Origin: an uncultured Myxococcales bacterium
Lineage (GTDB): Bacteria > Myxococcota_A > UBA9042
Assembly: GCA_903896545.1 (NCBI GenBank)
Contig: CAITYF010000122.1
Coordinates: forward strand, 1 to 64,000
DNA length: 64,000 bases
Direction: 5' to 3'
The stretch's first letter is position 1; the number at the start of each line of letters is the position of its first letter. Below the pieces are notes generated by a model. The model was given only the letters and a program-made list of their open reading frames with translations. It searched no databases and was not told the DNA's origin. A program made the translations under genes and the position numbers. Positions 53,804-62,539 of this stretch are shown here, piece by piece.

Positions 53804-54136
53804 TCACGCCTTCTTGACGAACTCCGACTTCAAGCCCATCGCGCCGATGCCCTCGATTTTGCAGTCGATGTCGTGATCGCCGTCCACCAAGCGAATGTTG
53901 CGCACCTTGGTGCCGACCTTGACCGCAAGCGACGAGCCCTTGACCTTCAATTCCTTGATGACCGTGACCGAGTCGCCATTGGCGAGCACGTTGCCGAACG
54001 CGTCCTTGACCACGCGGACCGCTTCCGTGGGCGCGGCTTGAGGCCATTCGTGGCCACATTCGGAGCAGACGAAGTTGGCCTCGTCCTCGTAGGCGAAAGC
54101 GGAGTTGCAAGATGGGCAGGGGGGAATCGTGGACAT
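53804..54136 (-). CDS. yjdM: YjdM/PhnA-family zinc-ribbon protein
   Basis: 110 residues, the family length. An N-terminal zinc ribbon has CPSC and CSECGHEW, followed by the conserved PhnA domain ([45 protein letters not shown]). The role is not well defined in general; in E. coli it sits near phosphonate genes but is not required for their use. It is followed within a few bases by the GH32 gene on the same strand. Confidence 0.93.
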   Translation of the reverse strand: MSTIPPCPSCNSAFAYEDEANFVCSECGHEWPQAAPTEAVRVVKDAFGNVLANGDSVTVIKELKVKGSSLAVKVGTKVRNIRLVDGDHDIDCKIEGIGAMGLKSEFVKKA

Positions 54137-54574
54137 GGGACCTCAAAGTGGGGCCAAGCGTTTAGCACAATGGGCGGCGATTGCCCAACGGACCGAACGC
54201 GGATGATCCTTTGGACTGTCATCCGGAACCTGTGGGGCGAAGAATCTCAGGACCTTGCCGCCATTGGGGCAGGTCCGGATGGTGCGCATTCAGTGAGTCT
54301 TCCGCGATGCTGGCCGTTCCTGTACAGAAGTCAGAGACGGGACCCGCTTCGCCTGGCGGTTGTGGGTAAGGCACCGCTTCAGCAGGAGCATCCGCAAGCA
54401 GGGCATCTCCGACCGTAAGCAAGCCAATTCATGGGCTCGGTCCAATCGGACGCAGCGTCGCTTGGCGAATGCGCCCGACCAAAGGCCACTCGCGGCTACC
54501 GTGCCTCTTGCGCAGATTTTCACAACATTGTACCACATTTCCCGTTGGCCGATTAAACCCAGAAAGGTGCGTTC
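54137..54574. other. Intergenic region with a possible degenerate repeat
   Basis: 438 bases between yjdM (minus) and the TrmH-like gene (plus). No credible gene. Around 54218-54258 the sequence GTCATCCGGAACC...GCGAAGAATCTCAGGAC resembles intergenic repeats of the GTCATCCTGAG...GAAGAATCT type seen in many proteobacterial genomes. An AT-richer stretch at 54520-54560 probably holds the TrmH-like promoter. Confidence 0.4.
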
Positions 54575-55453
54575 ATGCGCTACGACAAAGCCCCCCGTCC
54601 GCTCTCCGCCGTCATCGTCGTGCCGCCGCGTCGGGTCAAGGAGACGGATTCCGATGCGACCGCGAACGCGCAGTCGGCGCAGCGCGCTGCAGCACCGCAA
54701 TCCCAGGTTGTCTTTGGGCAAACGGCCGTCTGGAACGCGCTGGCAAAGCACGTCAACGAACTGGAGCAACTGCTCTACAACCGTGAGCAAATCGGCGCTT
54801 TGGCCAACATCTTCCCAATCCTGTCGGCGCGGCAGGTCGTGTGTCGGGAGGTGGATTCGGAGACCCTCGCGCGCGTCGCGCGCAGTCCCGCGCATCAGGG
54901 CTTGGTTGCGGTCATCGGCGCGAAGAGCGCGTCGCCAGCGCTCGACGACCTTGCCGTGACGGCGGTGCGGCCGGGTGTGTCGCTGCTTCTCGCTGGACCG
55001 ATCCACGCGCACGAGCTCGCCGACCTCGTTCGCACCGCGCGCTTCTTCGGCGTTGCGGCTGTCTGGTTGACGCCCGATGCACGGCGATCGGCGAACGCCC
55101 GAACCGTGAATGAAGCGCTGCAGGCGCTCCCGGTCCGCGACTGCACGGCACCGGTTTCGCAAGTGCATGATTTCGTGCAGGCCGGTGGGCGTGCGGTCGT
55201 GCTGGGCACGCACGGGTCACACGGTCTCCCGTCGCTCGCGGGGTTGCGGCGCGACTAGGTGCTGCTGATAGTCGGGGGCGAGCAGCGCGAGGTTGAGCCG
55301 GAGATCGCTCAGGTCGCGTCGTTGCGCGTCCGTCTTGATGGCGAAACGGCTGGCTTGGGACTGCCGCCCTGCGTGCTCGCGGGGCTGGCGTTGCAGGCAC
55401 TGCGGGCACCGTTGACGCCTGGAGTGGGCGTCACTCGGCCGGTGGTGAGGTGA
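54575..55453 (+). pseudogene. TrmH/SpoU-like RNA 2'-O-methyltransferase interrupted by an in-frame TAG
   Basis: The first part (227 codons) has a SpoU substrate-binding domain (VFGQTAVWNALAKHVNELEQ) and the first half of a SPOUT fold (ELADLVRTARFFGVAAVWL). It stops at TAG 55256-55258. The same frame continues at once with LLIVGGEQREVEPEIAQV and GLGLPPCVLAGLALQALR, which match the missing SPOUT motifs 2 and 3, for another 64 codons to TGA. So one methyltransferase gene of about 293 codons is split by a single amber codon. Motif 3 lacks the usual SLNVS core, so the fold may already be degenerate. Recent nonsense mutation, sequencing error or readthrough are the options. The ATG has AGGTG upstream. 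Confidence 0.75.
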
Positions 55454-55471
55454 GCGGGGCGCGTCCGAACC

Positions 55472-56197
55472 CTACGCCTCCCCGTCTCCACCACCCACCA
55501 GCAGTGCGACTTCGTCTTCCGTCAACGCCCGCGTCTCGCCCATCTTCACGTCGTCGGGCAACTTCAGGCCGCCGACCTGTTCGCGGTGCAGTTGCAACAC
55601 CGCCGAACCCAGCGCGACCATCATCCGCTTCACCTGATGGAACCGGCCTTCGCGCAGCGTCAGCTTCACCGTCAGCGGGCCCAGACGCTCCAGCTTCGCC
55701 GGCAGCGTCGGTCCGTCGTCCAGAATAATGCCGCGCGCCAAGCGATCCTCGGCGTTGGGCGCCAGTTCGCGCGCCAAATTCGCGATGTACACCTTGTCCA
55801 CGTGTCGCTTGGGGTGCGTCAGCCGGTGATTCAGCGCGCCGTCCGTCGTGAGGATCAGGAGCCCCGACGTGTCCCGGTCCAGGCGGCCCACGGGCGCCAA
55901 GTCGCGGTGCTGCAGGTCTGGCGGAATCAGCTCCATCACGGTTTGCGAGGCGCCCACTTCTGTCGACGTCACCACGCCCGGCGGCTTGTGCTGCACGAGA
56001 ACGAGGTGCCGAAACGGCCGAACCGCCACGCCGTTCAACAGCACTTCGTCGGTGTCGGCGGCAATGTGCTTCGCCACGTCGCGCACCACCGCGCCGTTGA
56101 CCGTCACATGACTCGCGCGCACGTGCGTCAACGCGTGACTGCGCGGCATGCCGGTTGCCTGACTCAAGTACCGATCCAAGCGCAGGGTAGTCTTCAT
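55472..56197 (-). CDS. RsuA/RluB/E/F-family pseudouridine synthase
   Basis: 241 residues. An S4 domain at the N-terminus (RLDRYLSQATGMPRSHALTHV) is followed by the catalytic domain with Asp107 in GRLDRDTSGLLI and the late motifs HPKRHVDKVYIA and REGRFHQVKRMM. It converts a uridine to pseudouridine in rRNA; by size and layout it is nearest to RsuA (16S position 516) but RluE/F-like targets cannot be excluded. The ATG overlaps the stop of the EamA transporter gene (ATGA). Open frame upstream of it belongs to that gene's strand shadow. Confidence 0.9.
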   Translation of the reverse strand: MKTTLRLDRYLSQATGMPRSHALTHVRASHVTVNGAVVRDVAKHIAADTDEVLLNGVAVRPFRHLVLVQHKPPGVVTSTEVGASQTVMELIPPDLQHRDLAPVGRLDRDTSGLLILTTDGALNHRLTHPKRHVDKVYIANLARELAPNAEDRLARGIILDDGPTLPAKLERLGPLTVKLTLREGRFHQVKRMMVALGSAVLQLHREQVGGLKLPDDVKMGETRALTEDEVALLVGGGDGEA

Positions 56198-57120
56198 GCG
56201 ACGCCGTCCTTCTTGATTTTGCGCACCCACGGCAGGCGGTCCGTCAACGCGACGAGCACGCCGGAACCGACGATGAACGTGCCGCCGATCCAGGTGCCCC
56301 ACGCCGGTTGGTCGCCAAAAACGGCGATGCCGACGAGGACCGCAAAAAGTGGGTTGATGTACGAGTAGATGGATGCCTCGGACGCGTCGAGGAGGCGGTA
56401 GCCGGACGTCATGAGCAGCTGACCGATCGCCGCGGCGACGCCGGTGCCGACGAGGAGCAAGTCGTCAAAGCCGCCGGGAATGGACCACGGTGCATCAAAC
56501 GGGATCGTGAAAAACGAGCCGAGGGTGCACACCGCCGTGAGCGACCAGACGACGATGACGGAGCGGTTGCGGCGGGTGGCGACTTTGAGCGAGAGGAGCG
56601 CCCAGGCAGAGAAAACGGCGGAAAGCGCGCCGACGATGGCGCCCTCTGCTTCCAGCGTGCCCAACCGACCGCGGACCAGAAGCCAGACACCCAGCGTGGA
56701 GCCGACCATCGCCAGCGCCTTTTGCCAGGACATGCGCTCGTTGAGGAGCAACACGGCGCCCAAGGAAGTCAGCGCGGGCGAGGCGTTGTTCAGCAGCACA
56801 GCGTCGCCCAATGGAATGGTGCGCAGGGAGAAAAAGTACGCGCCGATGGCAAAGAAGCCGGCGACTGAGCGCGAGAACAGCATCGGCCGATCCTGAAAAG
56901 TCAGCGGAACACCCGCTCGCCGGCGCACGAGGTCAATGACCAGCAGGGAGACGGCGGAGCGGACGGCGACGAGCTCGAAAGTCGGGACGGCATGGCTTTC
57001 ATACTTCGCCATCGCGCCCATCAACGAGAAGAACAGGCCGCCGACGACCATCAGCGCGATGCCTCGCCACCGCAGGTTGCCGACGGGGATTTCTGCCTGC
57101 GTCGCTGCCTCGTCGTGCAT
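56194..57120 (-). CDS. EamA-family (DMT superfamily) transporter
   Basis: 308 residues with ten predicted membrane segments in two homologous halves, the standard EamA layout. RSVAGFFAIGAYFFSLRTIPLGDAVLLNNASPALTSL in the first half and SYINPLFAVLVGIAVFGDQP in the second are typical, including the small-residue and Pro positions. It exports or imports an unknown metabolite, often an amino acid or nucleotide-type compound in this family. It lies 3 bases after the nudix gene and overlaps the pseudouridine synthase gene, so the three form one operon. Confidence 0.9.
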   Translation of the reverse strand: MHDEAATQAEIPVGNLRWRGIALMVVGGLFFSLMGAMAKYESHAVPTFELVAVRSAVSLLVIDLVRRRAGVPLTFQDRPMLFSRSVAGFFAIGAYFFSLRTIPLGDAVLLNNASPALTSLGAVLLLNERMSWQKALAMVGSTLGVWLLVRGRLGTLEAEGAIVGALSAVFSAWALLSLKVATRRNRSVIVVWSLTAVCTLGSFFTIPFDAPWSIPGGFDDLLLVGTGVAAAIGQLLMTSGYRLLDASEASIYSYINPLFAVLVGIAVFGDQPAWGTWIGGTFIVGSGVLVALTDRLPWVRKIKKDGVA

Positions 57121-57123
57121 CGC

Positions 57124-57690
57124 TCAGGCCTGCCGAAGCGCTTGGATTTTGCCAACCGCGCGGAGCACCGACGCGTCGGATTCCAGCTGCGGGATGTCCG
57201 TCAGGCGCACCCACTGACCAGCATGCGCGTCCGAACCCGCGGAGAACGCCAAGTCGTTGGCCTGAAACAGAAAGCGCACGTCAAAATGGCGGTGTTCCGG
57301 ATCCCGTTTGCGTGCGGGAATCACGTGCACGTCGATGTCGACAATGCCAGTCGCCAGCGGGGAAACCGGCACATTCAGGATGCCAACTTCCTCCGCGACT
57401 TCACGCCGTGCCGCGGCAAGGACGTCGGCGTCTTCAGGATCCACATGCCCACCGGGTTGCAGCCACCGATGCAACTTGCCGTGCAGGATCAGGAGCAAGG
57501 ACGCGCCATCGGGCGAGAGCACAAACGCGCTGGCGGTCACGTGCCCCGGCAGGAAATGGTCGCGCGAGAAGGGATCGCCCGGACCGTCCAACAGCGCGAG
57601 CGTCGCGTCGCGGTGGGCGCGCTCCAGCGCATCGGCGGGGCGGTGGTCCTGAAGGAGCGTGCGGAGGTGCTGGCGGCGATTGGTCATCAT
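57124..57690 (-). CDS. NUDIX hydrolase
   Basis: 188 residues. The Nudix box is GGHVDPEDADVLAAARREVAEEVGI (split here as GGHVDPEDADVLAAARRE then VAEEVGI), with the metal-binding REVAEE core and a 2-residue insertion in the loop. HGKLHRWLQPGG precedes it. An N-terminal region of about 45 residues comes before the fold. It cleaves a nucleoside diphosphate linked to another group; the substrate is not predictable. First gene of the nudix-eamA-rsuA-like operon. Confidence 0.9.
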   Translation of the reverse strand: MMTNRRQHLRTLLQDHRPADALERAHRDATLALLDGPGDPFSRDHFLPGHVTASAFVLSPDGASLLLILHGKLHRWLQPGGHVDPEDADVLAAARREVAEEVGILNVPVSPLATGIVDIDVHVIPARKRDPEHRHFDVRFLFQANDLAFSAGSDAHAGQWVRLTDIPQLESDASVLRAVGKIQALRQA

Positions 57691-57895
57691 GGGCCGCGGA
57701 GTCTACGCAATCGTGCCCAGCAACGCGAGCCTGCCGGACCGCAAGGATCCGTCGCTTCCGGCGCATTCCTGCGTCGCTGCGTCGAAAAGCGCGCTTGACG
57801 CAAGTGAAGAACGCCTGCAGACGCTTTTCTCCTGACTCCTTGGACTGCATCCAGAATCGGCGACGAAGGACGATTCACTGGTGGATTCTGGCCAA

Positions 57896-58501
57896 CTACC
57901 GCACCAACAAGTCCATCACAGCACCGCGACACGCGGCCCGGATCTTGCGTACGTCGTCGGGCCTGTCCGCGTTGGCCAAGGCTTGTAGCAAGAACCCGTC
58001 CGTCATCGCTTTCACCGCCGCCGCCGCGCGCAGACCGTCGGGCGCGTGCCAGCACGCCTGGGCGTGACCGCGTGTGAGCAACTGCCCAAGCCGGTAGATC
58101 AAATTCTTGTCGACGCCCGGCATCGCCAGCTTCACGAATGACGATTCGCGATCCAGTTGCAGCACCCAGACGAGGCGAATCGGCGAGTCGGCGTGCTCCA
58201 CGGCGTCGAATTGCAGGTTCAGCCACGCGCTCAGGTGTTGGCGCGGGTCGCCGTCGACCTGAAACACCGGCAGCTCCAGCACGTGGCGGCTCTGCAGGAG
58301 CGCTTCCGCCGCCAAGGTCAGGAGTCCCTGACGGTCGCCCACGTGGTACACGACGACGCTTTTGGGCATCGCGCACTGCTTGGCGACCGCTTGCATCGAC
58401 AAGCCGCTGACGCCGTTTGCTGCAAGAACGTGCACAGCGGCGCGCGCGATCGCTTCACGTCGTTGCGAGCCCATGAAGGCGTGTTCTTCCTGTTCGGCCA
58501 T
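57896..58501 (-). CDS. TetR-family transcriptional regulator
   Basis: 201 residues. The N-terminal DNA-binding domain has the TetR pattern: EAIARAAVHVLAANGVSGLSMQAVAKQCAMPKSVVVYHV, with the helix-turn-helix around residues 32-55. The C-terminal ligand domain has no recognisable specificity. GGGAGGTCCA precedes the ATG. It lies 12 bases after the CoA-binding protein gene and diverges, with it, from kynU. A perfect palindrome in that divergent gap (58954-58965) is the likely operator, so it probably represses its own operon and perhaps kynU-kmo. Confidence 0.9.
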   Translation of the reverse strand: MAEQEEHAFMGSQRREAIARAAVHVLAANGVSGLSMQAVAKQCAMPKSVVVYHVGDRQGLLTLAAEALLQSRHVLELPVFQVDGDPRQHLSAWLNLQFDAVEHADSPIRLVWVLQLDRESSFVKLAMPGVDKNLIYRLGQLLTRGHAQACWHAPDGLRAAAAVKAMTDGFLLQALANADRPDDVRKIRAACRGAVMDLLVR

Positions 58502-58513
58502 TGGACCTCCCCC

Positions 58514-58921
58514 TTACGCCCAGTTGGCCACGACCATGATGCAGTCGCCTGCCACCACGTGGGCAAAACGCGCTTGGGCGGCGGCGATGACCGCGTCGTC
58601 AAAACTGCCGGGCTGAAACCAAACGACGCCGACCTGCTGCGGGTCCAGATCCGCCACGACCGAAAGCGCCACCGCGGGCGGGACCACAAGGTTCGCGATC
58701 GCAATCGGTCCGACGATGTCGGCGACGCGCGCGTGCGCCTTGAGCCCGGCGATTTCTGCTTCACGCGGGTGAATCGGCAGCACCGAGTAGCCGTGACGCA
58801 GCAAGTTCCGGATGATGATGTTGCCGTACTTGGATGGATCGTTGGACGCGCCGATAACGGCGATTCGCGTCTCCGGGCTGTGAACATGCAGCGCGGCAAG
58901 GGCAGGTTGGGCGATGGACAT
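58514..58921 (-). CDS. CoA-binding domain protein (YccU-like)
   Basis: 135 residues, the length of YccU-type single-domain CoA-binding proteins. The Rossmann start is IAVIGASNDPSKYGNIIIRNLLRHGYSVLPIHP, and VGVVWFQPGSFDD with DCIMVV near the end complete the pattern. These proteins bind CoA or a related nucleotide and have no known enzyme activity. AGGAG lies six bases before the ATG. First gene of the pair with tetR. Confidence 0.9.
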   Translation of the reverse strand: MSIAQPALAALHVHSPETRIAVIGASNDPSKYGNIIIRNLLRHGYSVLPIHPREAEIAGLKAHARVADIVGPIAIANLVVPPAVALSVVADLDPQQVGVVWFQPGSFDDAVIAAAQARFAHVVAGDCIMVVANWA

Positions 58922-58953
58922 GCGGGACTCCTGCAGGAACTCTCGGCCGATTC

Positions 58954-58965
58954 GACCGATCGGTC
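58954..58965. promoter_or_regulatory. Likely TetR-family operator
   Basis: Perfect 12-base palindrome GACCGATCGGTC in the 135-base gap between the yccU-like gene (start 58921) and kynU (start 59057). Palindromes of this form are common TetR/AcrR-family sites, and a tetR gene is the second gene on the minus-strand side. It could control both directions. Confidence 0.6.
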
Positions 58966-59056
58966 AAGATCGCGTTTGCTGCAAATTGTGCAGTTTCTAT
59001 GGGCTTGCCGCGGCGAAAGCTTGCCCAGATCCGTGGAAATTGCTACTCAGGCTGCC

Positions 59057-60361
59057 GTGAATGCGACCAACTACAGTCTGCTTGATGCGTCGTTCGCCGA
59101 GGAAGCTCAACGGTTCGATGCCACCGATCCGCTGGCGGCGTATCGCGCGGAATTCCTACGCCCGGTGACGCCGGAAGGAAAGCCGATCCTGCATTTTGCC
59201 GGTCATTCCCTTGGCTTGCAGCCGCGTCAGGTGCGGGAATCGATCCAGGAAGTGCTGGATGACTGGGCGAATCTGGGCGTGGAAGGCCACTTCGCCGCGC
59301 GACGCCCGTGGGTCACGTACCACGAGCTGATGACGGACGCGACGGCGCGTCTGGTCGGCGCCAAGCCAGAAGAAGTCGTGGTGATGAACACGCTGACGGT
59401 GAACGTTCACCTGATGATGGTGTCGTTTTACCGTCCAACTTCCAAACGGTTTCGCATTCTGATTGAAGGTGGTGCATTTCCATCTGACCAGTATGCGGTT
59501 GCTTCACAAGCGCAATTTCATGGTTTTGACCCAGCAGTCGCGATCCAGGAGCTTCGACCGCGGCTGGGTGAGACCACGCTGCGAGACGCGGACATCCTCG
59601 ACACCATCGCGCGTGACGGTGAACACATCGCGCTGATTCTGCTGGGCAACTGCAATTACTTGACCGGTCAGAGATTTGACATGGCAGCGATCACCCGCGC
59701 CGGACACGCGCAGGGCTGCTTCGTCGGTTTCGACCTCGCGCACGGCGCGGCTAATCTGCTTTTGAACTTGCACGACGATGGACCGGACTTCGCCGTGTGG
59801 TGCAACTACAAGTACCTGAACGCGGGCCCCGGTGGACTAGGTGGTGTGTTTGTTCACGAACGCCACTTGAACCGCACAGATATACCGCGTTTTGCCGGAT
59901 GGTGGGGGCACGATAAGACGGCGCGATTCCAGATGGGCCCAGAATTCCAGCCGATGCCGACCGCTGACGCCTGGCTGCTTTCCAATCCGCCGATTCTCGC
60001 GCTTGCGGCGTTGCGCGCGTCGATGGCGCTGTTTGACGCCGCCGGCATGCCCGCGCTGACGAAAAAAGCGGCGTGGCTCAGCGATTTTCTGTATCGACAA
60101 CTGCAGACACTGCCGGACGGCGCCGTCACTGTGCTCACGCCCGCGGAGCCGAACCGCCGCGGCACGATGTTGACCCTGCGCGTGCCGGGTAAGGCAGCAG
60201 AACTCGTTGGCTTCTTGCAACGGCACGGCGCGGAAGTCGATTTGCGTCGTCCGGACATCGTGCGCATTGCCCCCGTCCCGCTGTACACCGCGGCGCGCGA
60301 CGTCGCTGAGCTTGGCGTGCTTCTGCGTGCCTTTTGGAGCGAAGATGGCGAATCCCACTGA
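59057..60361 (+). CDS. kynU: Kynureninase
   Basis: 434 residues. A PLP enzyme that cleaves kynurenine or 3-hydroxykynurenine to anthranilate or 3-hydroxyanthranilate plus alanine. Family signatures: HFAGHSLGLQPRQV near the start, GFDLAHGAANL with the PLP-binding Asp, and CNYKYLNAGPGG with the Schiff-base Lys252; GWWGHDKTARFQMGPEF and DLRRPDIVRIAPVPLY follow. The frame is open far upstream, but that is a shadow of the minus-strand genes; GTG 59057, with AGG five bases upstream, gives the usual length, and GTG 59033 is possible. It overlaps kmo by 17 bases. Confidence 0.93.
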   Translation: MNATNYSLLDASFAEEAQRFDATDPLAAYRAEFLRPVTPEGKPILHFAGHSLGLQPRQVRESIQEVLDDWANLGVEGHFAARRPWVTYHELMTDATARLVGAKPEEVVVMNTLTVNVHLMMVSFYRPTSKRFRILIEGGAFPSDQYAVASQAQFHGFDPAVAIQELRPRLGETTLRDADILDTIARDGEHIALILLGNCNYLTGQRFDMAAITRAGHAQGCFVGFDLAHGAANLLLNLHDDGPDFAVWCNYKYLNAGPGGLGGVFVHERHLNRTDIPRFAGWWGHDKTARFQMGPEFQPMPTADAWLLSNPPILALAALRASMALFDAAGMPALTKKAAWLSDFLYRQLQTLPDGAVTVLTPAEPNRRGTMLTLRVPGKAAELVGFLQRHGAEVDLRRPDIVRIAPVPLYTAARDVAELGVLLRAFWSEDGESH

Positions 60362-61763
60362 CATCACGCTGATTGGCGCAGGTCCCGTTGGCAGCTTGCT
60401 GGCGCTCGCGCTGGCGCAACGCGGTTTGAATGTGGAGGTGTTTGAGCGCCGCCACGACATGCGCCGCCACACGATTTCTGCGGGTCGATCGATCAATCTG
60501 GCGGTCTCGGCTCGCGGTTTGCACGCGCTGCACAAGGTGGGGCTGGACGACGCTGTGCTCGCGCAGACGGTGCCGATGTTCGGCCGTTCCTTGCACGCTC
60601 TCGACGGCACCACCCGCGTGTTGCGCTATGGTCGTGACGACTCCGAACACATCAACAGCATGTCGCGCGGCGGTCTGAATCAGCTGCTGATGACCGAGGC
60701 GGAGAAGACTGGCCGCGTCCAGTTCCATTTTCGCCAGCGGCTTCAGGCGGTCGATTTGGCGACGCGCACGCTGACGCTGGTCGACGAGTATGCCGGCACG
60801 CAGCGCGATCTCGTCGCGCCTGTGGTGATCGGCACAGACGGCAGCGCCTCGGTGTTGCGCGCGGCGCTTGTCGCGCAGGCGGGCGCCGAGGTCAGCGAGT
60901 CGTTGCTTTCGGCCGGCTACAAAGAACTCACGATGCCCGCGCTGCGGCACCGCATGGGCGATCCCTTTGCGGATGGCAAGTCGATCGGCCACTTTGCGAT
61001 GTACCCCAACGCGCTGCACATCTGGCCGCGCGGTCGGTTCATGCTGATTGCGCTCGCTAATCCGGACGGCACGTTCACTTGCACACTTTTCCTGCCGCAC
61101 AGCGCGGGTCCCGACCCGTCGTTTGCCGATCTGACCGATGACGCGTCGGTCGAGGCGTTCTTCGCCCGCTGGTTCCCCGATTTCGTCGCGCTCGTGCCGG
61201 ACCTCCTCACGCAGTTCCGCCAAGCGCCTCTCGGTCAAATGGTGACGGTGAAGGCGGCTCCGTGGACCTCCGGTGCGTACGCCCTCTGTGGCGACGCGGC
61301 GCACGCCATCGTTCCGTTCTTTGGGCAGGGCATGAACGCTGGCTTTGAGGACGTCGACGTGCTGACTGATCTTCTGGATGCCGCGCCGCAGCCGACCGAC
61401 TGGACGGATCTGCTCGGCCGATTTGGCGCAGCACGCAAGCCCAACACCGACGCCATCGCGGACCTCGCGGTCGAGAATTTCATCGAAATGCGCGACAAGG
61501 TCGCCGATCCGGCGTTCCTCGTGCAGCGCGCTGTGGAAGCGGAACTCGACAAACGGCTGGCCGGACGCTATCGCTCGCGGTATCAGCTCGTGGCGTTTAC
61601 CCGCGTGCCTTACCGCGTAGCGCTGGAAGCGGGCGCGATCCAGGCCGAAGTGCTCGCCGCTGTCTGTGCTGGCAAAGCGTCCGCGGCAGAAGTGGACTTG
61701 GACGCGGCTGAGGCCGCCATGCGCGAGAAGCTGTTGCCGTATCTGGCTGCGCACGGCCTGTAA
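60345..61763 (+). CDS. kmo: Kynurenine 3-monooxygenase
   Basis: 472 residues. The FAD motif is LIGAGPVGSLLALALAQRG, followed by GRSINLAVSARGLHAL with the substrate Arg and the second FAD motif YALCGDAAHAIVPFFGQGMNAGFEDV. It hydroxylates kynurenine to 3-hydroxykynurenine with NADPH and O2, the step before kynureninase. The C-terminus ends at KLLPYLAAHGL and lacks the membrane anchor of eukaryotic KMO, as expected for bacteria. GGAG lies five bases before the ATG, within the end of kynU. The order kynU-kmo is translationally coupled. Confidence 0.95.
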   Translation: MANPTDITLIGAGPVGSLLALALAQRGLNVEVFERRHDMRRHTISAGRSINLAVSARGLHALHKVGLDDAVLAQTVPMFGRSLHALDGTTRVLRYGRDDSEHINSMSRGGLNQLLMTEAEKTGRVQFHFRQRLQAVDLATRTLTLVDEYAGTQRDLVAPVVIGTDGSASVLRAALVAQAGAEVSESLLSAGYKELTMPALRHRMGDPFADGKSIGHFAMYPNALHIWPRGRFMLIALANPDGTFTCTLFLPHSAGPDPSFADLTDDASVEAFFARWFPDFVALVPDLLTQFRQAPLGQMVTVKAAPWTSGAYALCGDAAHAIVPFFGQGMNAGFEDVDVLTDLLDAAPQPTDWTDLLGRFGAARKPNTDAIADLAVENFIEMRDKVADPAFLVQRAVEAELDKRLAGRYRSRYQLVAFTRVPYRVALEAGAIQAEVLAAVCAGKASAAEVDLDAAEAAMREKLLPYLAAHGL

Positions 61764-61778
61764 CAGGAGACCGATCGA

Positions 61779-62516
61779 ATGGATTTGGCGATTACGGGCA
61801 AGCGCGCGCTGGTTTTGGGCGCGTCGGCGGGCTTGGGAAGGGCGGTTGCTGAGGCGCTTGTGCAAGAGGGCGTACGTGTGGCGATTGTCAGCCGCGATGC
61901 CGCACGCATCACGGCGACGGCAGCTGCGATCGGGGCCGAATGCGCGTTTGCATTGGACCTGGACGCACCGCGCGCCGGGCGCGATGCCGTGGAACGCGCG
62001 ATTGCGGCTCTGGGCGGCCTCGACATCGTCGTGGTCAACACGGGCGGGCCGGCCAAGGCGCACTTTGCCGACGTCACCGTTGGCGCCTGGGAAGCCGGCT
62101 TTCAGAGCCTCTTTGTGAGCGCCGTCGAGACGATTCAGACCGCGTTGCCGGGCATGCGCGCGCAAAAATGGGGGCGCATCCTCCTGGTCACCTCGGTTGC
62201 CGCCAAAGAGCCGATGCCCGCGCTGACCGTTTCCAACGCGCTTCGCGCCGGGCTTCTGGGCCTCACCAAGTCGCTTTCCGATGAAGTGGCGTGCGACGGC
62301 GTCACCGTCAACGCGCTGCTGCCCGGATTCACGCGCACGTCGCGGATGGCGCAACTCGGCATCGTCGACGCGCACATCGCGGCGCAAGTTCCGGCGCGGC
62401 GCATGGGGGAACCAGCCGAATTTGCCGCGCTTGCCGCATTTCTCGCTTCCCAGCCAGCTGCGTACATCACAGGTCAGGCCATCGCGTGTGATGGCGGCTG
62501 GCTGCGCTCGACCTGA
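61779..62516 (+). CDS. SDR-family oxidoreductase with altered active site
   Basis: 245 residues. The Rossmann motif is LVLGASAGLGRAVAEAL and NTGG takes the place of the usual NAG block. VTSVAAKEPMPALTVSNALRAGLLGLTKSL carries the Ser, but the catalytic YxxxK pair appears as Ser and Arg. GFTRTSRM and CDGGW near the end are ordinary SDR. The Y/K loss is seen in one known SDR branch whose members are still often annotated as reductases; activity here is uncertain. It starts 15 bases after kmo and may share its transcript; a role in the kynurenine pathway is not implied by sequence. Confidence 0.85.
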   Translation: MDLAITGKRALVLGASAGLGRAVAEALVQEGVRVAIVSRDAARITATAAAIGAECAFALDLDAPRAGRDAVERAIAALGGLDIVVVNTGGPAKAHFADVTVGAWEAGFQSLFVSAVETIQTALPGMRAQKWGRILLVTSVAAKEPMPALTVSNALRAGLLGLTKSLSDEVACDGVTVNALLPGFTRTSRMAQLGIVDAHIAAQVPARRMGEPAEFAALAAFLASQPAAYITGQAIACDGGWLRST

Positions 62517-62539
62517 CCTCGCCAATTCCTGGGTGTCTC

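Noticed and set aside
58157-59056. A 300-codon N-terminal extension of kynureninase
   Set aside because: It is antisense to tetR and the CoA-binding gene and adds no known domain; the GTG at 59057 gives the family length.
60135-62525. A 796-codon minus-strand open frame
   Set aside because: It lies antisense to kynU, kmo and the SDR gene, which have clear catalytic motifs; the antisense product is Arg/His/Gln-rich and without motifs.
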